Shown here: positions 9,077-16,972 of the stretch, in pieces
Position numbering within the stretch: position 1 is the first letter of the stretch
Layout: every line of letters starts with the position of its first letter
NCBI GenBank assembly: GCA_020632635.1
Contig: JACKFE010000006.1
Coordinates: forward strand, 62,001-126,000
Reading direction: 5' to 3'
DNA from: Nitrospiraceae bacterium
Lineage (GTDB): Bacteria > Nitrospirota > Nitrospiria > Nitrospirales > UBA8639
DNA length: 64,000 nucleotides
Notes under the pieces: model-generated
The model's input: only the letters and a program-made list of their open reading frames with translations
Told to the model about the DNA's origin: nothing
The model's database searches: none
Position numbers and translations under genes: made by a program

Positions 9077-9883
9077 TTACGAGGCCGCATTCAAAAGAAA
9101 TTCCCGAAACGTCAAGGTCACGGATCCGCCTAACACCCGATGGTCTGTCGCCCGCACTTTAAATGGTAATCGCACAAAAGGGGGGGCATCGCTTTTTTTA
9201 TTTTTGACGGCTCGGTAGTCTTCACATTCAACCGAAACGATCAGATCATCGCCTGACTGAAAATAATCAATGGAGTTGACTTCAAGGGTTTGAGCATCTA
9301 CTTTCGTTCGCACCAACGCTTCCCCTGATATTCCCGCTGAGTCGGGGGAAGAGAATACCTGATCTATCGAATAGTACCGGTCATCCTTCAAAACGTGCAC
9401 ATTGGGACTCCCCAGACCGGCAACTTTTCCCAACACGGCATCGAGAGCCCGCAGACTGAGCATGATGGTTTGATCCCATTCGGACACGTGCCCATCCCCG
9501 TCCACCCGGCCAGAGACCATTCGTCCCTCGGCAGGGAAAAATAATTCGTAGTGATCGCCTTCTCGATAAAAATCCAGGACAGGAACACCCAAGCGAATAA
9601 ACCCTTTCAGACGAACCTGATCCGGTTGCTGATACGATACAACCCCATTCAGATCTTGAGAGAGGGGAATCCCCGCACCTGAAATCGACACAAGGAACAA
9701 GCCTTTTAAAGTCACAATGATGGATTCTTTTTGACGCAATTGCTCCAGGACTTTCAGCGAGTGGCTTTCCTCCACCGGTTCTAACCGAGACTGCGACAAC
9801 CCTGCACAACCCGCCATGACAAACAATAGAATGGCACCGGCAAGATACCGATAAACCTCAGCCCCAACACGTGGCCTTTCCAT
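9077..9883 (-). CDS. LolB-like / DUF4292-type outer-membrane lipoprotein
   Basis: Lipoprotein of about 268 residues: hydrophobic leader with lipobox FVMAGC (Cys near residue 26), then a beta-rich domain whose order of strands (VTLKGLFLVSISGAG, QVRLKGFIRLGVPVLDFYREGDHYELFFP) resembles LolB and DUF4292 proteins, which bind lipid or lipoprotein acyl chains. True LolB function is inferred only. The start is the ATG 4 bases after the radA stop; a longer frame overlaps radA and is not used. Confidence 0.7.
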   Translation of the reverse strand: MERPRVGAEVYRYLAGAILLFVMAGCAGLSQSRLEPVEESHSLKVLEQLRQKESIIVTLKGLFLVSISGAGIPLSQDLNGVVSYQQPDQVRLKGFIRLGVPVLDFYREGDHYELFFPAEGRMVSGRVDGDGHVSEWDQTIMLSLRALDAVLGKVAGLGSPNVHVLKDDRYYSIDQVFSSPDSAGISGEALVRTKVDAQTLEVNSIDYFQSGDDLIVSVECEDYRAVKNKKSDAPPFVRLPFKVRATDHRVLGGSVTLTFREFLLNAAS

Positions 9884-9887
9884 GAGA

Positions 9888-11285
9888 CTACAACCTTGCA
9901 TGAGCCACCACGGCCTCCCAGATATCTCCGATTTCTCGGATGCCCACGACGTCGATGCCCGCCCCTCCTTTCCATTGTTCCATATTAGACTCCGGCACCA
10001 CACATCTGGTAAATCCCAACTTCATGGCCTCACGAATCCGTAACTCCGCATGTTGCACGGGACGAACTTCTCCCCCTAATCCCACTTCCCCCATTACCAC
10101 CAAACGGGAATCCAAGGCCATCTCTCGAAAACTAGAGAGCACCGCACACACAATTCCCACGTCCACGGTTGGTTCATCGATACGAATGCCCCCCACCACA
10201 TTCACATACACATCATGGCTGGAAAAATGCAGTCCCAATCGTTTTTCCATGACAGCCAAAAGAAGAGCCATCCGGTTGGTTTCCACCCCCTTGGCCATCC
10301 GCTTCGGCATGGGATAGGTCGTTTCAGCCACGAGGGCCTGTAATTCAACCAACAATGGCCTGGACCCTTCCACGCTGGAAACGACCACCGACCCAGTGCT
10401 TTGACCAATACGCCCGGTTAAAAACATTTCCGAGGGATTGCCGACCTCAACCAACCCTTCATCCCGCATTTCAAACACACCGATTTCATTGGTTGGACCG
10501 AATCGGTTCTTCACCGCTCGCAAGATACGATAGCTTTGGCCCTTATCTCCTTCAAAATACAGGACCGTATCCACAATGTGTTCCAATAACCGGGGCCCGG
10601 CGATAACCCCTTCTTTCGTCACATGCCCAATAATAAACACCGGTATCTGAGTACGCTTGGCATACCACATCAAACGACAGCCGACTTCCTGAACCTGGCT
10701 AACGCTCCCAGGAGCCGAAGTTAATTCTTCCGTAAACACCGTCTGAATAGAATCCAGCACCACAATAGCCGGCTTAATGTTTTCAGCCACCCGAAACAGA
10801 TCTTCCAAGGATGTGGTAGCCAACACGTAGAGGTGGGGACATTGAATGCCGAGACGATCCGCCCGCATTTTAATCTGTTGAGGCGATTCTTCACCTGATG
10901 CATACAGACCTACGTCCTCCCCGCTGCCAAGGGAGGCCAAGGTTTGCAACAATAAGGTCGTCTTCCCTATTCCGGGGTCTCCTCCAATAAGAATGACCGA
11001 CCCGGGGACCACGCCACCACCCAACACCCTGTTCAATTCCCCCAAGCCGGATTGCATACGAAATTCCTCGGCTTGAACTATCGATTCAATCGAAAGGGGT
11101 TCGGCCATACTTCCAGCCAGCCCTTTACGGGGAGAGAGAGGCGACATCTGATCCACTTCTTCACGAAGAGTATTCCATTGAGCACATTCCGGACAGCGGC
11201 CACTCCAACGTACCCCTTGGAATCCGCATTCCTGACACACAAAATGAGTTTTTGGACGGGAGGGTTTGACTTTGACGGGTTTCAT
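9888..11285 (-). CDS. radA: DNA repair protein RadA
   Basis: Branch-migration helicase related to RecA, acting in homologous recombination. N-terminal C4 zinc finger (CQECG ... CPEC, residues about 15-35), RecA-like ATPase with Walker A GGDPGIGKTT, the RadA-specific KNRFG motif, and a C-terminal Lon-protease-like domain (NVVGGIRIDEPTVDVGI, non-catalytic). Length 465, normal. Start ATG has only a weak ribosome-binding site. Confidence 0.96.
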   Translation of the reverse strand: MKPVKVKPSRPKTHFVCQECGFQGVRWSGRCPECAQWNTLREEVDQMSPLSPRKGLAGSMAEPLSIESIVQAEEFRMQSGLGELNRVLGGGVVPGSVILIGGDPGIGKTTLLLQTLASLGSGEDVGLYASGEESPQQIKMRADRLGIQCPHLYVLATTSLEDLFRVAENIKPAIVVLDSIQTVFTEELTSAPGSVSQVQEVGCRLMWYAKRTQIPVFIIGHVTKEGVIAGPRLLEHIVDTVLYFEGDKGQSYRILRAVKNRFGPTNEIGVFEMRDEGLVEVGNPSEMFLTGRIGQSTGSVVVSSVEGSRPLLVELQALVAETTYPMPKRMAKGVETNRMALLLAVMEKRLGLHFSSHDVYVNVVGGIRIDEPTVDVGIVCAVLSSFREMALDSRLVVMGEVGLGGEVRPVQHAELRIREAMKLGFTRCVVPESNMEQWKGGAGIDVVGIREIGDIWEAVVAHARL

Positions 11286-11329
11286 AGTGAAAAGAGGATC
11301 AAACGCTATAAAATTTCAGCCAACTATTT

Positions 11330-12178
11330 TCACAAATGCCTTCGGACCCTAGTCCAGTCATTTAAGAGGATGGCTCTTCGCGGGAAGAGTTCTGCCTTTT
11401 TTGACTTATTAACAATCACAGCTTTGACACGATGTTGCACCAGAACATTGGCAAAATCGGCACTTTGCCCGATACCGGCACTGATATTTTCCCATCCTTC
11501 TTTTTTTAAGATCTCCAATAAATCCGCTACTCCCGTCGATGCGCTCTGAAGGATACGAATCATTCCTGGGGGAAATCCCTGTTTACGCAACCAGACTTGA
11601 ATCGCATCGATTTTCCCTCGGCCGGTACGATCCAAATAAATCAAGTTATAATAAAACTCAGCTAATTTCCCTAATTCTCGAGAGGCCCCGGTTTGGGCAT
11701 CCCCTAACAGGAGACCCGGCATGGGAAAGGGCGTGGCTTGGTCATCTGCCACCAAATTTCCTTCAACCAAGACAGCTAGATCCACGAGAATGATGGGGCG
11801 GCGACGTTCCCAGGACAGCAAATTTCCTTTTCCTTGGATGGGGGGTAATTTGGCCTCGGGGGCCCCTTTCACCACTAACTGAAGATTTCCACGCATCTTG
11901 GGAGTAAATTTCAGCCTTGCCCATCCGTCTTCATCGGTTTTGGCTTGCCCGATTAATTGCCCCTGAAGATAAAAATCTAACGGTTTATCGATAAGTCCTG
12001 TGGTCCCATCTGGCATGTCTTCGACCACTCTCGCTTGTAAAATGACTTCTTTTCTGGGAGAACTCAAGACATCTGGCACAAAGATTTCAACCTCAGAGTC
12101 CTCTCCCGCAGAGGGCATTGCCAACAACCCACAGAAGCCAATCAATATCACGCTCAACCAAGTGATGTGCGATTTCAT
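11330..12178 (-). CDS. exported protein with Ig-like N-terminal domain, function unknown
   Basis: About 282 residues. A signal peptide (hydrophobic stretch ending MPSAGE) precedes a beta-rich domain that reads like a bacterial Ig-like/transthyretin-type fold (KPLDFYLQGQLIGQAKTDEDGWARLKF). The C-terminal half, starting IILVDLAVLVEG and ending with ILKKEGWENISAGIGQ and KAVIV, loosely resembles a HAD-like or LNS2-like alpha/beta domain, but I see no DxD catalytic pair, so I do not claim phosphatase activity. The ATG is 16 bases after the preceding gene. Confidence 0.6.
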   Translation of the reverse strand: MKSHITWLSVILIGFCGLLAMPSAGEDSEVEIFVPDVLSSPRKEVILQARVVEDMPDGTTGLIDKPLDFYLQGQLIGQAKTDEDGWARLKFTPKMRGNLQLVVKGAPEAKLPPIQGKGNLLSWERRRPIILVDLAVLVEGNLVADDQATPFPMPGLLLGDAQTGASRELGKLAEFYYNLIYLDRTGRGKIDAIQVWLRKQGFPPGMIRILQSASTGVADLLEILKKEGWENISAGIGQSADFANVLVQHRVKAVIVNKSKKAELFPRRAILLNDWTRVRRHL

Positions 12179-12194
12179 TGAAAAACCGTTCGCC

Positions 12195-12494
12195 TTAGAA
12201 AAAAAATCCCCGGCCGCGCTTTCCAAATGCAAACGCGTCGAATCCGGTAAGAATCACCCATTGCGCATAAATCATCCATCCCCTGGGCCAATAAAATTTG
12301 GAAAGGAGAATTAAGGCCAGACTGACACAAAGCAAGAAATATCCGCGTTTCTCGATCCCCAAATAAAGATGCCCTACTCCTCCCAAAAGAGAAAGGGAAG
12401 CCGCGGCTATGGCGTTGGTCGTCTTCTGGCGCGAGAGTTCTTCATTTTCGGGAAGAGAATGAGAATCACGCTCTTTTTTCTTAGATTTTTTCAT
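12195..12494 (-). CDS. small membrane protein of unknown function
   Basis: About 99 residues. A very basic N-terminus (KKSKKKERD) is followed by two hydrophobic segments with a GGVGHLYLGIEKRGYF motif that recalls TM2-type domains (G-x-H-x-F/L-Y-L-G), then a Gly/Arg/Phe tail. It probably has two membrane passes. It lies just upstream of the Ig-domain protein in the same direction. The start is set at the ATG before KKSKKK; an open frame continues 31 codons upstream without clear initiation signals. Confidence 0.55.
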   Translation of the reverse strand: MKKSKKKERDSHSLPENEELSRQKTTNAIAAASLSLLGGVGHLYLGIEKRGYFLLCVSLALILLSKFYWPRGWMIYAQWVILTGFDAFAFGKRGRGFFF

Positions 12495-12640
12495 AGTGTG
12501 GAAATCCAGCCTTCCGGCATGCCACGACACACAGAAAACCATACCATGCCGTCTTTCAGAGTTCCAAGACAGGAAATCCTTACTCAATTATTGGATGCCT
12601 ATTCCCAACGGCTAAACGGGCAATGATCAATTGGCAGGGC

Positions 12641-12928
12641 TTAACCCAGATTTCGCTTGCGGAGTTCTTCTGCGTAGGTTTTTTGATAGAGGACATCCCA
12701 CTCCTGTGACCCTTCGGGAATAGGACGAGAGTATGAACCCAACCGGGTTCGAACAAGTTGATCCAGGGTCATCTCTTCTTGCAACTGTTCAGCAATAACC
12801 CGTTTAATTTCTTTGAGCACCAGGGGAGAATCCAGGCTGATGCTCCCTAATTCAGTGTCTTTGAGAGCAGTCATGATCACATGAGCTAAATGCGTTTGCT
12901 TCTCATCGCTGAGTAGGAAGGAATTCAT
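12641..12928 (-). CDS. DUF507 family protein (copy 2 of a tandem pair)
   Basis: 95 residues, helical; the order LSDEKQTHLAHVIM ... LVLKEIKRVIAEQL ... SYSRPIPEGSQEWDVLYQKTY matches the DUF507 family, whose role is unknown. It follows another DUF507 gene by 23 bases, in the same direction. AAAGGGC precedes the ATG. Confidence 0.8.
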   Translation of the reverse strand: MNSFLLSDEKQTHLAHVIMTALKDTELGSISLDSPLVLKEIKRVIAEQLQEEMTLDQLVRTRLGSYSRPIPEGSQEWDVLYQKTYAEELRKRNLG

Positions 12929-12951
12929 GCCCTTTCAATCTCCAATCCGTA

Positions 12952-13233
12952 TCATAAAACCAGGCCACGTTCTTTGATAAGTTTCTGCTTCACCATGGAA
13001 AACATTTTTTGATAATCAGCACGACCCTGGGCAAACTCCTTTTCAAATTGCTTAAGCATGTCCCGAACTTCCGCGTTCAGGCGATCCTCGGCTTGTAACT
13101 CCTGAGTGATGGCCCCTTCCAGGAATTGGACCAAGGCTTCGAATTTCCCCTGTAAGCGAAACAGCCCTTTTGAGGATAATCGTTCGGCCAGGACCGCAGC
13201 CATGTGATGCACTCGTTCTTTAGACAACCGCAT
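12952..13233 (-). CDS. DUF507 family protein (copy 1 of a tandem pair)
   Basis: 93 residues beginning RLSKERVHHMAAVLAERL, the DUF507 signature start, then a helix with FEALVQFLEGAITQEL and a charged C-terminus. The ATG overlaps the stop of the upstream cyclophilin-like gene (TAATG), with GAGG 8 bases before it, so translation is coupled. The two DUF507 genes differ substantially in sequence, so the duplication is old. Function unknown. Confidence 0.8.
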   Translation of the reverse strand: MRLSKERVHHMAAVLAERLSSKGLFRLQGKFEALVQFLEGAITQELQAEDRLNAEVRDMLKQFEKEFAQGRADYQKMFSMVKQKLIKERGLVL

Positions 13234-13628
13234 TAAGATGCCTCAAGGACAGGTTCTACGGACATGGTAGAGGCCCCAGCCGCTTCCCGCAGGACGGTGG
13301 GATCCCCAATCACTTTGCCGATTACATTAACACGGTCAGCCGGCACGGGGTCTTCGCCCAAACTCATGGGAGTCCGCCCAAAAAAAACCGCCAGCATCCC
13401 GCCAAGCCCCCAAAACGCCACATCCCCCACTTTGACATTGGTCGTGGCTGTCTCACGAAAATCCTGTACCCCTGGCACTTGGCAGTAAAACTCCTCACCC
13501 CATTGGTTGACTTTGGCCTGAATGGGCAGTGCCTTGAATACAGCATCCGCAGTCCGGTTGGGCTTCAATTCGGCCAGCACCCGAATCCCTCCAATCGTCA
13601 TAACAATCTTTCGCGCATGAAATTCCAT
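13233..13628 (-). CDS. cyclophilin-like fold protein (PF04126/TM1367 type)
   Basis: 131 residues. Pattern KIVMTIGGIRVLAELKPN, then QAKVNQWGEEFYCQVP, then VGDVAFWGLGGMLAVFFG matches the small archaeal/bacterial cyclophilin-like beta-barrel family. Isomerase residues of classical cyclophilins are not evident and no activity is assigned. AAAGGAG precedes the ATG. First gene of a minus-strand trio with two DUF507 genes. Confidence 0.7.
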   Translation of the reverse strand: MEFHARKIVMTIGGIRVLAELKPNRTADAVFKALPIQAKVNQWGEEFYCQVPGVQDFRETATTNVKVGDVAFWGLGGMLAVFFGRTPMSLGEDPVPADRVNVIGKVIGDPTVLREAAGASTMSVEPVLEAS

Positions 13629-13733
13629 GAATACTACTGACTCCTTTGGTTTGGCATGTTATGGTTTTGAATGTAGCTGGTCCTGAAAAGCGAAATCAAG
13701 GTTTCACTTCTCACGCCTTTCTCCACATCGCTC

Positions 13734-14510
13734 ATGCTGACATCTTCCTTTATCTTCCTCAAAGGGATTGGCGAAACAACCGAACGCACGTTATGGCATG
13801 AGGGGATTACCTCATGGGATCGATTCCTCGACTGCCAGGAAATTTTCCGCTTCTCCTCCGCCAGAAAAATTCAATTTGATCATGAATTGCGTCTGGCACA
13901 ATCCCACTTGTGCAACCATAATAGCGCTTTTTTTGCAAGACTGTTTAAAGCCCGCGACCATTGGCGCCTCTATGACACGTTTCGGCACAATACCGCCTAT
14001 CTCGACATTGAAACCAACGGTATTCCGCTCCCGTATGGAGTGATTACCGTGGTAGGTATCTTTGGTCGTGGACGGATGACCACTTTGACCCAGGGAGATA
14101 CCTTGACCTCAACCAGACTCCGTGAAGAATTGGAAGGGTATGATCTTCTGGTGACGTTTTTTGGTTCAGGCTTTGATCTGCCATTTTTACAGGCCAAATT
14201 TCCAACCTTGTCTCTTGTTCAGCCGCATTTTGACCTCTGTTTTGCAGCTCGGCGCCTAGGATTGAAAGGCGGACTCAAAGCTATTGAAAAGGAATTGGAC
14301 TGCCCCCGCTCTCCGGAATTGGATGGATTGAGCGGCTTAGACGCCGTGCGATTATGGGAAGAATGGCAAAACGGCCAAGAAGCTGCCGGGGATTTGTTGA
14401 TTCTCTATAATCAGGCTGACACTCAAAATCTTGAGTTCGTAGCCAATACGATTTATGACCGAATGGTCCAACAATTCGGCCCATCTACTCTTTATAACGT
14501 GGTCCAATGA
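13734..14510 (+). CDS. RNase H-like / DEDD-type exonuclease (YprB-like)
   Basis: 258 residues. After an N-terminal helical part that reads like a helix-hairpin-helix (FLKGIGETTERTLWHEGI), the nuclease domain starts at AYLDIETNG (first Asp and Glu of a DEDD exonuclease), continues with VTFFGSGFDLPFL (third acidic residue) and ends with LLILYNQADTQNLEFV (final Asp). This is the RNase_H_2 type found in YprB and related proteins; it likely acts on nucleic acid 3' ends. Its stop overlaps the next start as ATGA. Confidence 0.8.
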   Translation: MLTSSFIFLKGIGETTERTLWHEGITSWDRFLDCQEIFRFSSARKIQFDHELRLAQSHLCNHNSAFFARLFKARDHWRLYDTFRHNTAYLDIETNGIPLPYGVITVVGIFGRGRMTTLTQGDTLTSTRLREELEGYDLLVTFFGSGFDLPFLQAKFPTLSLVQPHFDLCFAARRLGLKGGLKAIEKELDCPRSPELDGLSGLDAVRLWEEWQNGQEAAGDLLILYNQADTQNLEFVANTIYDRMVQQFGPSTLYNVVQ

Positions 14511-15319
14511 GTATCTCCCCCTCACTCATCTGGACAGGATTCGGACTCACCGATATTGGCAGAGTCCGAAAAATGAATCAGGATACATTCTCGATACGAG
14601 ACGACCTCCAATTATGGGTCCTAGCCGATGGTATGGGAGGACAGGCTGGAGGGGAAATAGCTAGCCAGATGGCAGTTGATACGATTACCCAATATTTTGA
14701 AACGCCTCCCCCCTCTTCCAACACCAACAACTCACTTCAATGTCAGGATGAACAGCATCTCCTCCAAGCCTTGGAATTTGCTAACCAGGCAATTCGGGAA
14801 AAAGCGGAGCAAAATGATGCCATACGGGGAATGGGGACGACGGTGATAGCTATCCGGATCATCAGTGGGCCCTCAGGCAACCAGGCGATTGTGGCACATG
14901 CAGGAGATAGCCGACTGTATCTTTTAAGAGAAAACCGTTTCACCTTGTGGACAAGGGATCATACCTTAATGGAAGAACGATTGGCCTTGAAACTAATCAC
15001 ACCTGACCAAGTCCGAACACATCCATTACGGCATGTTCTCACCAAAGGTCTGGGCATTGAACCCATCGTCCAACCGACCATCACCAGGTATCCTCTTGAG
15101 CCACAAGATCTGTTATTACTATGCTCTGACGGCCTCACTAAAATGCTCACCGACCAGGAAATTCAGGCCGCTATGCTCAAAATCGGCATTCCCTCTCAAC
15201 GTCTTTGTGAAAGCTTGATAACAAATGCCAATCGATTAGGGGGAGAAGATAATACAACTGTGATCGTTATTGGAAAGGAGAGGAATAGGACAGAAAAAAC
15301 CCTTCATTCATCAGCGTGA
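14507..15319 (+). CDS. PP2C-family serine/threonine protein phosphatase
   Basis: Mn/Mg-dependent phosphatase, 270 residues, soluble. Motifs in order: TDIGRVRKMNQD, VLADGMGGQAGG (metal-binding Asp and Gly), GMGTTVIA, AHAGDSRLYL, LLLCSDGLT and GGEDNTTVIV (metal-binding Asp). This matches PppA/Stp-type phosphatases that reverse serine/threonine kinases; no kinase gene is in the window. Coupled to the exonuclease gene by a 4-base overlap. The 3' end overlaps the convergent oxygenase gene by 9 bases. Confidence 0.93.
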   Translation: MSISPSLIWTGFGLTDIGRVRKMNQDTFSIRDDLQLWVLADGMGGQAGGEIASQMAVDTITQYFETPPPSSNTNNSLQCQDEQHLLQALEFANQAIREKAEQNDAIRGMGTTVIAIRIISGPSGNQAIVAHAGDSRLYLLRENRFTLWTRDHTLMEERLALKLITPDQVRTHPLRHVLTKGLGIEPIVQPTITRYPLEPQDLLLLCSDGLTKMLTDQEIQAAMLKIGIPSQRLCESLITNANRLGGEDNTTVIVIGKERNRTEKTLHSSA

Positions 15320-16051
15320 GGGTTTCCCAAATAATGCTGACCATCCGAAATACCCTACCGCATCCTTCATATTCGAAAACCAACGATGTGCCAGTCCCAT
15401 GGCCGGATTGGTCACATATTGAAGCGTGAGGACAATCCGCTCTTCCTGAGGACCACACGGGGTGACCGCATGATAGAGCTTGTCTCCATTAAAAAAGACA
15501 TACGCACCCGGTTTAGTTGTCAGAGCGCGTTCTTCTTCTGACTTCCCAGGCTCTTTAGTATGTAACCGACACATCAGCTTACTGGTAGACTGATCCCGCA
15601 ATCCGACTAAAACAGTAAACCGATCGCCTTTGTAATAGGACGTATCATAATGCCATCCAATGTGGTCACCGGCTTCAGTGTAAAAATAGAGCGCACAGGA
15701 ATGCGGGTCCGACTCAGGGCATAATAGTAAAGGGACCCCGGCCAGTTGACTCAAAAAGTTAATCCATCCCTCATGATGATATAAGGCGAGAATGGAGGGG
15801 GCATGCCGCTGTAAGAGATAAAAACTCACACTCCCCCCTTTTTTATGTCCGGGAATAAAATTTCGATTAATTTTCGGTCGAACAATCTCGACATCCTCCA
15901 TAAAGGCATCAATAATTGAAGGAGGCATGAGGTGTTCCCGAGCATAAAATTCCCCTTGCTCCCAATATCCGCGTTTCCACTCTTCCTCATTCAAGGTGCC
16001 CACAAGATCGCTTAATTGCTGATCAATGGTTACAATGGCCGGGGAACTCAT
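15311..16051 (-). CDS. 2-oxoglutarate/Fe(II)-dependent oxygenase-like protein
   Basis: 246 residues. The double-stranded beta-helix iron site is visible: HYD (HxD) in GWHYDTSYYKGD near residue 130, a distal His in LYHAVTP and a following Arg (EERIVLTLQYV) that would bind 2-oxoglutarate. The substrate cannot be read from sequence; HalD/Syringomycin-like carrier-protein or small-molecule hydroxylases look similar. GAGGG precedes the ATG. It is head-to-head with another gene of the same fold class 205 bases away. Confidence 0.75.
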   Translation of the reverse strand: MSSPAIVTIDQQLSDLVGTLNEEEWKRGYWEQGEFYAREHLMPPSIIDAFMEDVEIVRPKINRNFIPGHKKGGSVSFYLLQRHAPSILALYHHEGWINFLSQLAGVPLLLCPESDPHSCALYFYTEAGDHIGWHYDTSYYKGDRFTVLVGLRDQSTSKLMCRLHTKEPGKSEEERALTTKPGAYVFFNGDKLYHAVTPCGPQEERIVLTLQYVTNPAMGLAHRWFSNMKDAVGYFGWSALFGKPSR

Positions 16052-16256
16052 CTCTCAACCCTCAAGAAATTTCGCACTGTGATTTTAGAAAATTCGATCA
16101 TCAACATCCGCTTGTCGTACTGTAGCATGATCAAAAAAAAACGTCACCGGCGTTTTCCATCCGCTGCTCACTTGACCCCCGAAGCCTGGATCAGTATGTT
16201 CACGACCTGTGTTCCATCAACAAATCATTTCCTTTAACTTTTAACTATGTCGACTC

Positions 16257-16925
16257 ATGAGCATTCTTCCTTATCGTGACCTGATACTTGGCCAGGATTA
16301 TTGGATCCAAGATCAAGTCTTACCCAATGCCCTGGAGATTGCCCAACGCTGCATGACCTTTACCACATGGACCTTAGGCTCCCCCTGGCGACCAGAACCC
16401 TGGCCGGGCATGCGGGCTCCCGGCGCATTAACAGGAAATGAAGTCGGCCTCATCCAAGACTGTGTCAGTCGACACTTGAATGTCCCCCACCTGATACCCC
16501 AGTCAGACAGCGAAGCCGGAATATCCGGTCATAACCATATCCAAATTTGTGGAGGGGCCGAAGGAGTAGCCCGTCCCCACGTGGATTCAGCTCGGATCTG
16601 TGATTATGCGGCCGTGCTGTATCTTCATCCGAGTCCCCCCACAGCCCACTGCGGGACATCGTTTTACCGATTACACCTTCCGGGGGAATCCCCTGATGGC
16701 AATTATTGTCCCAAAAATTATGAGAGCCTCCGCGAGGTACCGGGCCTACCCCATGAGATGGATCCTACGATGTTTGAGGAAATTCTGGAAGCTCCCTATG
16801 TCTTTAATCGATTGGTGGCGTATAAATCGGATTTGATTCATTCTGCAACAGGCTATTTCGGCTGGGACCATGCGCTCGCTTCCAAACGCATGGCCGTTGT
16901 CTTCTTTTGGAAGACAGACACCTGA
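16257..16925 (+). CDS. DUF6445-type protein, 2OG-oxygenase fold
   Basis: 222 residues. PHVDSARICDYAAVLYL gives an HxD pair, GTSFYRLH follows, and LIHSATGYFG supplies a distal His with a later Arg (SKRMAVVFFW). This is the layout of DUF6445 proteins, a little-studied branch of the oxygenase fold. Start chosen at the ATG before SILPYRDL; ribosome-binding site weak. Divergent from the oxygenase gene to the left, so the two may share a regulatory region. Confidence 0.7.
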   Translation: MSILPYRDLILGQDYWIQDQVLPNALEIAQRCMTFTTWTLGSPWRPEPWPGMRAPGALTGNEVGLIQDCVSRHLNVPHLIPQSDSEAGISGHNHIQICGGAEGVARPHVDSARICDYAAVLYLHPSPPTAHCGTSFYRLHLPGESPDGNYCPKNYESLREVPGLPHEMDPTMFEEILEAPYVFNRLVAYKSDLIHSATGYFGWDHALASKRMAVVFFWKTDT

Positions 16926-16972
16926 CCACAGAAAAATTACAATTCAGGCATTAAAAAAAGACTTCTCCCACG

